Assembly (NCBI GenBank): GCA_030603065.1 | Contig: JAUVYN010000007.1 | Coordinates: 21,189-85,188, forward strand | DNA length: 64,000 bases | Source: Pseudomonas sp. | Lineage (GTDB): Bacteria; Pseudomonadota; Gammaproteobacteria; Pseudomonadales; Pseudomonadaceae | Reading direction: 5' to 3' | The notes under the pieces: model-generated | What the model saw: only the letters and a program-made list of their open reading frames with translations | The model's database searches: none | What the model was told of the DNA's origin: nothing | Program-made: the position numbers and the translations under genes | Shown here: positions 32,164 through 44,407 of the stretch, piece after piece | Layout: each line of letters starts with the position of its first letter | Position numbering within the stretch: the stretch's first letter is position 1

Positions 32164-33832
32164 ACGCCGCCTGTTCTTCGGCGCTTTGCAGAGCTCGATT
32201 GAGTGCGCTGAGCAGCGCGCGGAAGCTGGCAGTGGTCAGATTCTCATCGATGCCGATGCCGTGCAGGGGCCGCTGGCCCTCCAGACGCAGCTCGATGTAG
32301 GCCACGGCCCGAGCGTTGGTGCCCGAACCAATCGAATGCTCGTGGTAGTCCATGACTTCGACCTGAATCGGCAGCGCTGCGACCAGCGCCTCCAGCGGGC
32401 CTTTGCCGAGGCCACGCCAGTGCAGCGTTTCTCCTTCGCTCAGTACTTCGATGTCTACCGCCGAGGTGCCGTTCTCCTCCTGCAGACGGTGGCGAATCAA
32501 CGCGTACGGAGTAGTAGCGTTCAGGTATTCGCGTTCCAGCAGATCATGAATTTGCGCTGCACTCATCTCCAGACCTAGCCTGTCGGTTTCACCCTGCACC
32601 ACTTGGCTGAACTCGATCTGCAGTCGGCGGGGGAGGCTGATCCCGTATTCCTGCTCCAGCAGATAGGTTATCCCGCCCTTGCCGGACTGGCTGTTGACCC
32701 GAATTACCGCCTCGTAGCTGCGCCCGATATCGGCTGGATCGATCGGCAGGTAGGGTACTTCCCACAGGGAGCCTGCCTGCTGTTGGGCGAAGCCCTTGCG
32801 GATGGCATCCTGGTGCGAGCCGGAGAACGCCGTATGGACCAGATCGCCCACGTAGGGGTGGCGCGGATGGACCGGCAACTGGTTGCATTCCTCCACCACC
32901 TTGCGCACCGCATCGATGTCGGAAAAGTCGAGCCCGGGGTGAATGCCCTGGGTATAGAGGTTCAGCGCCAGGGTGACCAGGTCGACGTTGCCGGTGCGCT
33001 CGCCGTTGCCGAACAGGCAGCCTTCCACCCGATCGGCGCCGGCCATCAGGCCGAGTTCGCTGGCAGCGACTCCGGTGCCGCGGTCGTTATGGGTATGCAG
33101 GCTGATCAGCACGCTGTCGCGCCGGCTGATATGGCGGCAAAACCATTCGATCTGGTCCGCATATATGTTCGGCGTGGAAACCTCTACCGTAGCGGGCAGA
33201 TTGAGAATGACCTTGTTCTGCGGGGTAGGCTGCCATACATCCAGCACGGCATCGCAGACTTCCACCGCGAAATCCAGTTCGGTGGAGGTGAAGATCTCCG
33301 GCGAATACTGGAATGTCCACTCGGTTTCAGGCTGCTGCGCGGCCAGCTCACGAATCCGTTTTGCCGCATTCACCGCGATAGCCACTACACCGGCCTTGTC
33401 CTGATTGAAGACAATGCGGCGGAAGCTCGGCGCGGTGGCGTTGTAGACGTGAACGATCGCCCGCCGGGCACCGCGCAGGGATTCGAAGGTCCGTGTGATC
33501 AGGTCGTCCCGGGCCTGGGTGAGGACCTGGATGGTTACGTCATCCGGGATGTGACCGCCCTCAATCAGGGTGCGCACAAAATCGAAATCGGTCTGCGACG
33601 CTGACGGAAAGGCCACCTCGATCTGCTTGATGCCTACCTTCACCAGGGTCTGGAAGAAGCGCAGCTTGCGCGCGGGATCCATCGGCTCGATCAGCGACTG
33701 GTTGCCATCGCGCAGATCGGAGCTGCACCAGATGGGAACCTCGGTGATGGTTTTCGATGGCCAGGTACGATCGGGAATGTCGACCGGCTTGAAGGCGCGA
33801 TATTTGGCTGACGGGTCGGTGAGCATGCTCAT
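32162..33832 (-). CDS. leuA: 2-isopropylmalate synthase
   Basis: First committed step of leucine synthesis, condensing acetyl-CoA with 2-oxoisovalerate. It has 556 residues, the longer LeuA type found in Pseudomonas and actinobacteria. The catalytic TIM barrel holds [12 protein letters not shown], and the metal site is in [20 protein letters not shown] and the C-terminal leucine-sensing LeuA dimer domain (about residues 430-556) are present. The ATG at 33832 follows GAGGAAAG. I see no clear leader peptide or attenuator in the 199 bases upstream. Confidence 0.95.
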   Translation of the reverse strand: MSMLTDPSAKYRAFKPVDIPDRTWPSKTITEVPIWCSSDLRDGNQSLIEPMDPARKLRFFQTLVKVGIKQIEVAFPSASQTDFDFVRTLIEGGHIPDDVTIQVLTQARDDLITRTFESLRGARRAIVHVYNATAPSFRRIVFNQDKAGVVAIAVNAAKRIRELAAQQPETEWTFQYSPEIFTSTELDFAVEVCDAVLDVWQPTPQNKVILNLPATVEVSTPNIYADQIEWFCRHISRRDSVLISLHTHNDRGTGVAASELGLMAGADRVEGCLFGNGERTGNVDLVTLALNLYTQGIHPGLDFSDIDAVRKVVEECNQLPVHPRHPYVGDLVHTAFSGSHQDAIRKGFAQQQAGSLWEVPYLPIDPADIGRSYEAVIRVNSQSGKGGITYLLEQEYGISLPRRLQIEFSQVVQGETDRLGLEMSAAQIHDLLEREYLNATTPYALIRHRLQEENGTSAVDIEVLSEGETLHWRGLGKGPLEALVAALPIQVEVMDYHEHSIGSGTNARAVAYIELRLEGQRPLHGIGIDENLTTASFRALLSALNRALQSAEEQAA

Positions 33833-34031
33833 TTCAACTTTCCTCTGCGGCCCTGTCTTGTGAGTAGGGCAAGATCAACTATTGCAGTAAAAGTTAATAG
33901 TACGGCGAGGGCTATGCAACTGATTGCAGAAAATTGGTGAATTCAATCGGAAATGATGGGTTTTACGCAATATTGGTTAATCTTTCCTCGCGCATCGAGC
34001 GCTTCCTTGCGCGACCGTTGGAGCGCTCGTT

Positions 34032-34859
34032 TCAGGGCATGAAGGCCCCGATGAAGACTGCGGGGTCGACCCGCACATTGTTCAGGCTGACGTTCCAGTG
34101 CAAGTGCGGGCCGGTGGCCCGTCCGGTGGCGCCCACCTTGCCAACATGGCCGCCGCGCGCAATTTCGTCGCCAACCTTCACGTCGATTGCCGACAGATGG
34201 CAGAACATGCTGATGAGGCCCTGGCCATGATCGAGGAACACGGTCTTGCCGTTGAAGAAATAATCACCCACCAGAATGACCCGTCCGGCGGCAGGCGCCT
34301 TGATGGGAGTTCCGGTCGGAACTGCGAAATCCAGCCCCGAATGCGGGTTGCGCTCCTGGCCATTGAAGAAACGGCGCAGTCCGAAGGCGCTCGACAACCT
34401 GCCGTTCACCGGCCGGTCCAGGTACAAATTGCTCGGCTGGCGGGGGCTGAAGGTACGGTAGGCCTCCAACTGCTCGGCCAGTTCCCGTTGGATGCGCTGC
34501 TGGTGTGCCGGGTCGGGTGTCACCTGCTGTTGGTCGCGCAGAGTGATGTGCTGAGCGAGATACTCCTTGTGGCCGACTTCGAAGGACAGGCGCTGCCCAT
34601 CAGCCAACGTGATTTGCTGGGCGCCTGGCTTCACGTCCAGCGGAATGCCGACGATGGCTATCCAGCGCTCGCCGTCCTCCCGCACTACCAGCAGCGGGCT
34701 GTCACGGTAGCTGGCACGGGGCGGCTGGGGCTGCTCGGGCAGCACCACCACGGCAACCCCTCCAGGCACCGGCTTGTGCAGGAGACGCGAGATGAAGCCT
34801 TCGGCGAAGCTCGGCAGGCTCAGACAGGCAAGCAACAAGAGGGTCAGCGCACGGGTCAT
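34032..34859 (-). CDS. Periplasmic M23 family peptidase
   Basis: Predicted zinc endopeptidase or LytM-type protein of 275 residues. A signal peptide (MTRALTLLLLACLSLPSFA) leads to the periplasm. The C-terminal LytM domain has HSGLDFAV and GPHLHW, the two metal motifs, so it looks catalytically competent. It probably cuts peptidoglycan cross-links. It starts 2 bases after the xseA stop on the same strand and is translationally coupled to it. The same neighbour pair is common in pseudomonads. Confidence 0.88.
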   Translation of the reverse strand: MTRALTLLLLACLSLPSFAEGFISRLLHKPVPGGVAVVVLPEQPQPPRASYRDSPLLVVREDGERWIAIVGIPLDVKPGAQQITLADGQRLSFEVGHKEYLAQHITLRDQQQVTPDPAHQQRIQRELAEQLEAYRTFSPRQPSNLYLDRPVNGRLSSAFGLRRFFNGQERNPHSGLDFAVPTGTPIKAPAAGRVILVGDYFFNGKTVFLDHGQGLISMFCHLSAIDVKVGDEIARGGHVGKVGATGRATGPHLHWNVSLNNVRVDPAVFIGAFMP

Positions 34860-34861
34860 GA

Positions 34862-37848
<2,987 letters not shown>

Positions 37849-37866
37849 TCCTGATTCAGCCGTCCA

Positions 37867-37890
37867 CCAGCCGGCCCTGCCGGCTGGTTT
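37867..37890 (+). terminator. Hairpin between guaB and guaA
   Basis: CCAGCCGG-ccctg-CCGGCTGG is followed by TTTCGT. The weak T tract suggests partial termination or an RNA processing/stability hairpin inside the guaBA operon. Confidence 0.5.
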
Positions 37891-37924
37891 CGTATCTGCC
37901 GTTCAATTTGCTTCGAGGCCTCAC

Positions 37925-39505
37925 ATGGCGCATCAAGACATACATGCACACCGCATCCTGATCCTGGACTTCGGTTCGCAGTACACCCAACTTATCGCCA
38001 GACGAGTGCGCGAGATCGGAGTGTTCTGCGAGATTCACGCCTGGGACATGGACGAGGCGGCGATTCGCGCCTTCGCCCCCAAGGGCGTTATCCTCGCCGG
38101 TGGCCCTGAGTCGGTGCCCAACGAGGGCTCACCGCGCGCGCCCCAAGTGGTCTACCAACTGGGCGTACCGGTATTGGGTATCTGCTACGGCATGCAGACC
38201 ATGGCCGAACAGCTGGGCGGCAAGGTGCAGGGTTCTGACAAGCAGGAATTCGGCTACGCCCGAGTGGATATTGTCGGCAAGAGTGATTTCCTCGCTGGCA
38301 TCGAAGATCATATCGATCTCGATGGCCTGCTCAGCCTGGATGTGTGGATGAGTCACGGTGACAAGGTGGTCGAGCTGCCGCCGGGCTTTCATATCCTTGC
38401 CAGCACCCCGAGCTGCCCGATCGCCGCCATGGGCGATGAAACGCGTCATTTCTATGGTGTGCAGTTTCACCCCGAGGTCACCCATACCAAGCAGGGCCAG
38501 CGTATCCTGTCGCGCTTTCTGCTCGAACTCTGTGGCTGCGAGGCTCTCTGGACGCCTTCCAACATCGTGGAGGACGCCATTGCCACGGTTCGCGCACAGG
38601 TAGGCGATGCGAAGGTGCTACTGGGCCTGTCTGGTGGCGTGGATTCCTCGGTGGTCGCGGCACTGCTGCATCAGGCCATCGGTGATCAGTTGACCTGCGT
38701 GTTCGTCGACAACGGCCTGCTGCGTCTGCATGAAGGTGAACAGGTGATGGCCATGTTCGCCGAAAACATGGGCGTGAAGGTGATCCGAGCTGACCGTGAA
38801 GACATGTTTCTGTCGCGGCTGCTGGGCGTCACTGATCCTGAGGAAAAGCGCAAGATCATTGGTCGCACCTTCATCGAGGTATTCGACGAAGAAGCCGCCA
38901 AGCTCGAAGGTATTCGCTTCCTGGCACAGGGCACTATCTACCCGGACGTCATCGAATCCGCCGGCGCGAAGACCGGCAAGGCTCACGTCATCAAATCGCA
39001 CCACAATGTAGGCGGGCTGCCGGACGACATGGCCTTCGAACTGGTCGAGCCGCTGCGCGAGCTGTTCAAGGATGAGGTTCGCAAGATCGGTCTGGAACTG
39101 GGTCTGCCCTACGACATGGTCTACCGTCACCCGTTCCCGGGTCCGGGGCTTGGTGTGCGCATCCTGGCGGAAGTCCGCAAGGAATACGCCGACATCCTTC
39201 GCCGTGCCGATCACATCTTCATCGAAGAGCTGCGCCGCGCCGGTCTTTACGAGAAGACCAGCCAGGCCTTCGCCGTATTTCTGCCGGTCAAGTCGGTAGG
39301 GGTGGTGGGCGACGGTCGTCGTTACGAATGGGTCATCGCGCTGCGCGCAGTCGAAACCATCGACTTCATGACGGCACGCTGGGCACATCTGCCGTACGAG
39401 TTTCTCGAGACGGTATCCAACCGTATCATCAACGAGATCACCGGGGTGTCCCGTGTGACCTACGATATCTCCAGCAAGCCGCCAGCGACCATCGAGTGGG
39501 AGTAA
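37925..39505 (+). CDS. guaA: GMP synthase (glutamine-hydrolysing)
   Basis: Aminates XMP to GMP. It has 526 residues. The N-terminal glutamine amidotransferase has [20 protein letters not shown], nucleophile Cys87 in GICYGMQ, and the FHPEV catalytic His/Glu. The ATP-pyrophosphatase has [15 protein letters not shown], and the C-terminal dimer domain ends PATIEWE. GAGGCCTC lies before the ATG at 37925; an overlapping in-frame extension from 37787 lies inside guaB and is rejected. Confidence 0.97.
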   Translation: MAHQDIHAHRILILDFGSQYTQLIARRVREIGVFCEIHAWDMDEAAIRAFAPKGVILAGGPESVPNEGSPRAPQVVYQLGVPVLGICYGMQTMAEQLGGKVQGSDKQEFGYARVDIVGKSDFLAGIEDHIDLDGLLSLDVWMSHGDKVVELPPGFHILASTPSCPIAAMGDETRHFYGVQFHPEVTHTKQGQRILSRFLLELCGCEALWTPSNIVEDAIATVRAQVGDAKVLLGLSGGVDSSVVAALLHQAIGDQLTCVFVDNGLLRLHEGEQVMAMFAENMGVKVIRADREDMFLSRLLGVTDPEEKRKIIGRTFIEVFDEEAAKLEGIRFLAQGTIYPDVIESAGAKTGKAHVIKSHHNVGGLPDDMAFELVEPLRELFKDEVRKIGLELGLPYDMVYRHPFPGPGLGVRILAEVRKEYADILRRADHIFIEELRRAGLYEKTSQAFAVFLPVKSVGVVGDGRRYEWVIALRAVETIDFMTARWAHLPYEFLETVSNRIINEITGVSRVTYDISSKPPATIEWE

Positions 39506-39519
39506 TCCTGCCCTAGCCA

Positions 39520-39540
39520 GCCGCTCGCTCAGCGAGCGGC
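39520..39540. terminator. Inverted repeat between convergent guaA and the transporter lipoprotein gene
   Basis: GCCGCTCGCT-c-AGCGAGCGGC is a perfect 10-bp repeat. The tail is only weakly T-rich on either strand, so termination is likely but not certain. It overlaps the stop codon of the minus-strand gene. Confidence 0.55.
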
Positions 39541-40158
39541 CTGGGTTCCTCTGTCCCGCAGCGTTTGCAGTGCCCAGGGCACCAGTTCGGTCCCTAGCCG
39601 GTCGGCGGCGATACCAAAGGCGTCGACCACCCCGGGTACCTGCTCATCCTGAAGGGGCTCCTCGACAACGAAGGTGCGGTAGGCCAGGACCCGTCGAGTG
39701 GACGACTCGATCACTCGCGCGTCCAGTTCTATCACTGCCCGCGGCCCCCCTGCATAGATCACCTGAAAGCGCCTTAGATCAGTACCGAGTTGTACATCTG
39801 CGTGCAGCGAGTGTTCGTCCGTACTAACCGTCCGCACGCCACCATGCAGCACGAATGATCTGGCCAGATGCTCGCGCAGAATCGCCGGCGTAGGGTCAGA
39901 CCAGCGCGCTCCCCGGTAGGTACTGAGTTGCTGGCCTTCGGGATTGACCAGAATTCGCGGCCCGCTGAGGGCGAAACCGGCCTGAGGCGTGTTGATCCGT
40001 AGCGAAAGGTCCAGCTCTTCAGTCGTACCCTGCTGCATGGTAGTCGTTGGAAACTGGAAGACCTTGAGCGGCTCTGACTCCGGCAGGATAGTGCATCCTC
40101 CCATCAGGATCAGGGCTCCAAGACAGGCGCTGCGGAACGGGGCGGTGAACGTTTTCAA
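39529..40158 (-). CDS. ABC-type transport auxiliary lipoprotein (PqiC-like)
   Basis: Outer-membrane lipoprotein of 209 residues. The signal peptide ends in lipobox MGGC with Cys22. The ABC_trans_aux domain (DUF330/PqiC-like) follows. PqiC-type lipoproteins are thought to receive or tether MCE protein tunnels at the outer membrane. Its start overlaps the stop of the MCE gene by four bases, so it is the last gene of a four-gene MCE transporter operon. Confidence 0.85.
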   Translation of the reverse strand: MKTFTAPFRSACLGALILMGGCTILPESEPLKVFQFPTTTMQQGTTEELDLSLRINTPQAGFALSGPRILVNPEGQQLSTYRGARWSDPTPAILREHLARSFVLHGGVRTVSTDEHSLHADVQLGTDLRRFQVIYAGGPRAVIELDARVIESSTRRVLAYRTFVVEEPLQDEQVPGVVDAFGIAADRLGTELVPWALQTLRDRGTQAAR

Positions 40159-41093
40159 GGTTCGAACTCCTCAAGGGTGTCGCGCCCCAGCAGGAAACGG
40201 GTGGGGTTGTCTTCCAGGCGGCGCGTGATGTTGCGCAGCGAGGACAGGCTGCCTCGCAGTTCGTTGATGGCTGGCTCCAACTGCCCCAGTCCCTGCATGC
40301 CGTTGGCGAAGGCTTCGGCGTTTTCGCTGAGGAGCGTCTCGAGGGTGGCACTGGTACGCGCGATGGAACTCAGCGCCTGTTCCGCGCCATCTAAGGTGCG
40401 GGTGCCCTGGCCGGTGAGCAATTCGTTGGCATTGTTCATGAGCCCGCCGGTCTGTTCCAGCGTTCTGGTGGCCTGCTGACTGACGCGGGTCAGTTCGGCG
40501 ACCAGGGTACGTACATCACTGCTCTGCTCGGCAATGCTACGGGTGGCAAGTTCGATGGACTCGAGCGTATTGCCGATGCGGCTGGCATTGTCCTCGGAGA
40601 TGATCAGTCTGGCACTGGAAACCAGCTGGTTGATATTGGTCATCAGATCTTCTCCGTCGGCCAGGAGTGTCGCGATGGGCGAGGGTGAGGCGATAATCAC
40701 CGGGTTCTCTCCTTCCTCGGCAGTGAGTAGTGGACTGTCCGGCGAGCCGTGGCTCAGCTCGATGACCGAGGTTCCGGTGATGCCGGTGAAGGAGAGGCGC
40801 GCCCGGGTATCTTCAGTGATCGGTACCTCCGAGCCTACTCGAATTTCCGCCAGGACGCGTCGCGGATCTCGCGGATCCAGACGCAGGTCAGTGATGTCGC
40901 CCACTCGAATGCCGCTGTACTGCACGGTGCTTCCACGGGAGAGCCCCGTCACGGCCTCGTTGAACACTACCGTGTAGAAGTTGAATTCCCGGCTGGTCGA
41001 GGCGTTACCGATCCAGATGGCGAAGGCGATCGCCGCCAGGCCACCCAGCAGGGTGAACAAGCCGATGAGGATGTGATGTGCGCGAGTTTCCAT
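40155..41093 (-). CDS. MCE/MlaD-family substrate-binding protein
   Basis: Periplasm-facing lipid-binding component of 312 residues, anchored by one N-terminal helix (HILIGLFTLLGGLAAIAFAIWIG). A single MCE domain (about residues 40-120: VVFNEAVTGLSRGSTVQYSGIRVGDI) is followed by a long helical tail (about residues 145-300) that could form part of a hexameric tunnel. It is much longer than E. coli MlaD. Start ATG 41093 overlaps the ATPase stop by one base (TGATG). Confidence 0.88.
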   Translation of the reverse strand: METRAHHILIGLFTLLGGLAAIAFAIWIGNASTSREFNFYTVVFNEAVTGLSRGSTVQYSGIRVGDITDLRLDPRDPRRVLAEIRVGSEVPITEDTRARLSFTGITGTSVIELSHGSPDSPLLTAEEGENPVIIASPSPIATLLADGEDLMTNINQLVSSARLIISEDNASRIGNTLESIELATRSIAEQSSDVRTLVAELTRVSQQATRTLEQTGGLMNNANELLTGQGTRTLDGAEQALSSIARTSATLETLLSENAEAFANGMQGLGQLEPAINELRGSLSSLRNITRRLEDNPTRFLLGRDTLEEFEP

Positions 41094-41896
41094 CAAACAG
41101 GCTCCGATGGGCGGTTGCGACGGGCGGCGAGGGACGCGGCACGTCCCCGGGGACCATGAAAGTAATCCTGAATCCAGGCATTGTCGGTAGCGGCAACCCG
41201 GTCCAGTGTATCGGCGACCAGAACGCGTTTGTCGGACAGTACCGCAATCCGGTCACATATGGCGTACAGCGTGTCGAGGTCGTGGGTGACCAGAAATACA
41301 CTGAGGCCCATTGCATCTCTCAGCGTCCTGATCAACTCATCGAAGGCGGCTGCGCCTATGGGGTCAAGGCCCGCGGTCGGCTCGTCGAGGAACAGGATGT
41401 CCGGATCCAGCGCCAAGGCGCGCGCCAGTGCAGCGCGCTTGACCATGCCGCCGGACAGCTCCGACGGAAACTTCTGACCAGCGTTGGCGGGAAGGCCTGC
41501 CAGGGCCAGCTTCATGCTTGCCAGGTGTTCTGCGTCCGCACGGCTCAGTCCGGCGTGCTCGATCAGGGGCAAGGCCACGTTTTCGGTAACGGTCAGCGAA
41601 GAAAACAGCGCGCCGGCCTGGAACAGGACGCCAAAACGCCGTTCCAGCCGTGACCGCTCAGCGGGTCCGAGCTGCTGAAGATCCTCTCCAAAGACCTTTA
41701 CGCTACCGGCGGTGGGCCGACGGAGACCGACGATGGAGCGCAACAGAACCGATTTGCCAGTGCCCGAGCCGCCTACGACACCGAGTATCTCACCGCGACG
41801 AATATCCAGATCGAGATTCTGGTGAATGGTCTGGGTACCAAAGCGGTTGACCAGCCCCCTTACCTCGACGATCGGATCGTCCTGGAGCTTTGTCAC
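41093..41896 (-). CDS. ABC transporter ATP-binding protein, MlaF family
   Basis: ATPase of the MCE transporter, 267 residues. Walker A is GGSGTGKSV, the Q-loop FQAGALFS is the MlaF form, the signature is LSGGMVKRAALARAL, and Walker B is ILFLDEPTAGLDP. The start is a GTG at 41896 that overlaps the permease stop (GTGA), with GGAG about 8 bases upstream. The longer frame to 42160 lies inside the permease gene and is rejected. Confidence 0.9.
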   Translation of the reverse strand: MTKLQDDPIVEVRGLVNRFGTQTIHQNLDLDIRRGEILGVVGGSGTGKSVLLRSIVGLRRPTAGSVKVFGEDLQQLGPAERSRLERRFGVLFQAGALFSSLTVTENVALPLIEHAGLSRADAEHLASMKLALAGLPANAGQKFPSELSGGMVKRAALARALALDPDILFLDEPTAGLDPIGAAAFDELIRTLRDAMGLSVFLVTHDLDTLYAICDRIAVLSDKRVLVADTLDRVAATDNAWIQDYFHGPRGRAASLAARRNRPSEPV

Positions 41897-43032
41897 CAGC
41901 CCATCTCCATGTAGAAAAGTGCCGCCAGCGCGTCCACCAGAATCACCACGAATATCGATTGGACTACGCTGGACGTGGTGTGTTCGCCCACTGATTCGGC
42001 GCTCCCCGAGACCTTGAAGCCCTCCAGGCAGCCAATGATGGCGATGAGGAAGGCAAAAACAGGCGCCTTGGCGATTCCCAGAAGGTAGTGCCGCATTTCG
42101 ACGTTCTGCTGGACGATGTTGATGAACATGGTGGGCGAGATATCCAGGCTGAGAGCGCAAACCAGTGCGCCGCCGAACATGCCGGAGATCATCGCGACGA
42201 ACGTCAGGAGGGGCAGGGCGATGACCATCGCCAGCACCCTCGGCAGAACCAGAATGTCCAGCGGGTCGAGCCCCAGGGTGCGAATGGCGTCGATCTCTTC
42301 ATTGGCCTTCATCGAGCCGATCTGGGCCGTGAACGCGCTGGCGGTACGCCCGGCCATCAGGATCGCTGTCAGCAATACGGCGAACTCGCGCAGGAATGAA
42401 AAGGCTATCAGGTCCACTGTGTATATAGTGGCACCGAAGGCTGCCAGGATGGTCGCCCCGAGAAAGGCTACTACCGCGCCGACCATGAAGGTCAGCAGGG
42501 CGACGATAGGTACCGCGTGCAGCGCAGTCTGTTCCAGCTGGGCGGCGACGGCAGTGAGCCGCCAGTTTTTAGGTCTGAACAGATTGCGGGCAAGGCCGCT
42601 CAGGGTCAGGCCAATGAAACCCAGCAGCGAAGTGAGATGTTCCCAGAAGGCCGCCATGCCTCGGCCGACCTGTTCCAGCACGTCACCGAGTGCATTGGTC
42701 TCACGGGGTTGGGCCTCCGGCTCTACGCTGAGGTTGGCTGCGATGCGTCGCAACAGAACGCGGCGCTCCTCAGGCATCTCGCTGGCGCCATCAGCTGCGG
42801 CCTGCAGCAGGTCGCGGCCGAGCAATTCGGCGAGTAGTTGCCCGCCCGCCGTATCCAGGCGACGCAGCCCGCTGAGGTCGGCACGCATGAAGGCGGCGCG
42901 GGCACCGCCCTTGCCGGATATCAATTGGCGCAGCTGGGCATAATTCTCGAGGGTCCAGTCGCCTCTGATCGTGAGATCAAGCGGGTCACCGGGCGCGTGG
43001 GTCAGAAAGGCGTTGTCGGGTAGAGCCGGCAT
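41893..43032 (-). CDS. MlaE-family permease with fused N-terminal STAS domain
   Basis: Inner-membrane permease of the MCE transporter, 379 residues. Residues 1 to about 100 form a STAS domain like MlaB, with LSGLRRLDTAGGQLLAELL holding the usual conserved Thr. Residues about 130-379 are the MlaE/YrbE permease (FREFAVLLTAILMAGRTASAFTAQ-type coupling helix). In the canonical mla operon MlaB is a separate gene; here the two are fused and there is no mlaC. This is therefore a paralogous system. Confidence 0.88.
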   Translation of the reverse strand: MPALPDNAFLTHAPGDPLDLTIRGDWTLENYAQLRQLISGKGGARAAFMRADLSGLRRLDTAGGQLLAELLGRDLLQAAADGASEMPEERRVLLRRIAANLSVEPEAQPRETNALGDVLEQVGRGMAAFWEHLTSLLGFIGLTLSGLARNLFRPKNWRLTAVAAQLEQTALHAVPIVALLTFMVGAVVAFLGATILAAFGATIYTVDLIAFSFLREFAVLLTAILMAGRTASAFTAQIGSMKANEEIDAIRTLGLDPLDILVLPRVLAMVIALPLLTFVAMISGMFGGALVCALSLDISPTMFINIVQQNVEMRHYLLGIAKAPVFAFLIAIIGCLEGFKVSGSAESVGEHTTSSVVQSIFVVILVDALAALFYMEMGW

Positions 43033-43046
43033 CCGGAATCATCCAG

Positions 43047-43073
43047 GGAGAAAGCCCCCGGCATTACCGGGGG
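43047..43073 (-). terminator. Rho-independent terminator after zapG
   Basis: On the minus strand CCCCCGG-taatg-CCGGGGG is followed by CTTTCT. It sits between zapG and the MlaE-type gene and separates the two transcripts. Confidence 0.75.
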
Positions 43074-43079
43074 ACAGGA

Positions 43080-43562
43080 CTAGTGCTTGCGCCGGACACC
43101 ATATTCCTCGGACAACGTGCCTGGGCCTTCGTCGCTCTTGGGCGCATAGTCCCGTGGCGGCTCGAGGGTGTCGAAGACGGGTTCCACCCGACCTTTGCCA
43201 TAGCCGGATTTGCTGCCCGCTCCGGGCAGGTCGCTGTCATCCTGCTCCAGCGCGGCGAGCAGACGCTGACGCGTCATGTCGTCGGGTGCAAGTTCGACCG
43301 CGCCCTGGGTCAGGTGTTCCTGCACCTCCCGGTAGCTGCGATTGAGGCGGCTCACCAGCGTCGCGGTCTCCTTGAAATGACTGGCGACCTCCTGCTGGTA
43401 CTCTTCGAAGCGCAGTTGCAGACTTTCCAGTTGAGCATGGACGCTGCCGCCCTGGCTGCTGCCAACGTGGCGGGTTAGCCGCGCCAGAATCACGCCGATG
43501 ACGATCCCGACGGCCAAAGCTATGGCCACGGCGATCCAGAGGTTTTCGTTAGCTTCCACCAT
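43080..43562 (-). CDS. zapG: YhcB/ZapG family inner-membrane protein (DUF1043)
   Basis: Single-pass inner-membrane protein of 160 residues with an N-terminal membrane helix (LWIAVAIALAVGIVIGVILARL), a coiled-coil region (about residues 40-90) and a low-complexity C-terminus. E. coli YhcB/ZapG interacts with cell-division and elongation proteins. It is divergent from an alpha/beta hydrolase gene, with zapE beyond; the same neighbourhood exists in P. aeruginosa. Confidence 0.88.
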   Translation of the reverse strand: MVEANENLWIAVAIALAVGIVIGVILARLTRHVGSSQGGSVHAQLESLQLRFEEYQQEVASHFKETATLVSRLNRSYREVQEHLTQGAVELAPDDMTRQRLLAALEQDDSDLPGAGSKSGYGKGRVEPVFDTLEPPRDYAPKSDEGPGTLSEEYGVRRKH

Positions 43563-43718
43563 GGTACCTCGTTGAGCTGTTCAGGGCTTGACGCAGCAGG
43601 CCTAGCGCCAGGCGTTCATGTAGTTACGGTAACGATATTTCCTATCCAAGGCTAGTACTTGCTAGTCTTGGCAACCGATCCGACGATGGTCGAAGCTCAA
43701 CAGTCACGGGGAGTGCAG

Positions 43719-44339
43719 ATGAGTCGCAGTAGCGAAGAAACGCAGGTGATCGAAGGGCCTGGTGGTGATCTGGAGCTGGCGATCACCCGAGTCGAGGCGC
43801 CGGTGGCGATTGCAGTGGTATGTCACCCGCATCCGCTGCAGGGCGGCACCCTGAACAACAAGGTCGTGCATACACTGATGCGGGCCGCGCGGGACAAGGG
43901 TGCCAGCGTGGTCCGCTTCAATTTTCGTGGCGTCGGGCGCAGCAGCGGCAACCACGATCATGGTGTCGGCGAAGTCGATGACTGTCTGGCGGTACTGCGC
44001 TGGGCTCAGGCCAATCTGGGGTCGCTGCCGGTATGGCTGATGGGCTTTTCGTTTGGCGGCTATGTCGCCGCAGCGGCAGCACGCAGGTTGTCAGAGTGGC
44101 CTGAGCGTCTGCAACTGGTGGCACCCTCGGTCGAGCGCCTGCCCTTCGCAGGGCTCCTGCCGCTGGGGCGGACCGTGGTTTACATGGGGGAAGCCGACGA
44201 GGTGGTTGCGCCTGAGGCCGTCTTCGATCTGCTCGAGGGGCAGCCAGATGTCGAGGTGGTGCGCTTTGCTGAGACAGGCCACTTCTTTCATGGCCGCCTG
44301 GTAGAACTCAAGGAAGCGGTGGCCAGCCGTCTGGCCTGA
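43719..44339 (+). CDS. Alpha/beta hydrolase
   Basis: Predicted cytosolic serine hydrolase of 206 residues. CHPHPLQGGTLNNKVVHTLMRAARDKGASVVRFNFRGVGRS is the oxyanion region of this small hydrolase family. The nucleophile Ser lies in GFSFGG, an Asp in GEADEVV and a His in AETGHFFHG complete the triad. CGGGGAG precedes the ATG at 43719. Substrate unknown. The conserved zapG / hydrolase / zapE order is shared with pseudomonads. Confidence 0.87.
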   Translation: MSRSSEETQVIEGPGGDLELAITRVEAPVAIAVVCHPHPLQGGTLNNKVVHTLMRAARDKGASVVRFNFRGVGRSSGNHDHGVGEVDDCLAVLRWAQANLGSLPVWLMGFSFGGYVAAAAARRLSEWPERLQLVAPSVERLPFAGLLPLGRTVVYMGEADEVVAPEAVFDLLEGQPDVEVVRFAETGHFFHGRLVELKEAVASRLA

Positions 44340-44407
44340 GCGCCAATTGCCATAGCAGCGGGGCGCGGTTAGAGTAACGCCCCCGTAGGAATCCACTGGT
44401 ACAACCC

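Noticed and set aside
33833-34031. Leader peptide or attenuator upstream of leuA
   Set aside because: No short frame rich in leucine codons followed by alternative hairpins could be made out on the minus strand.
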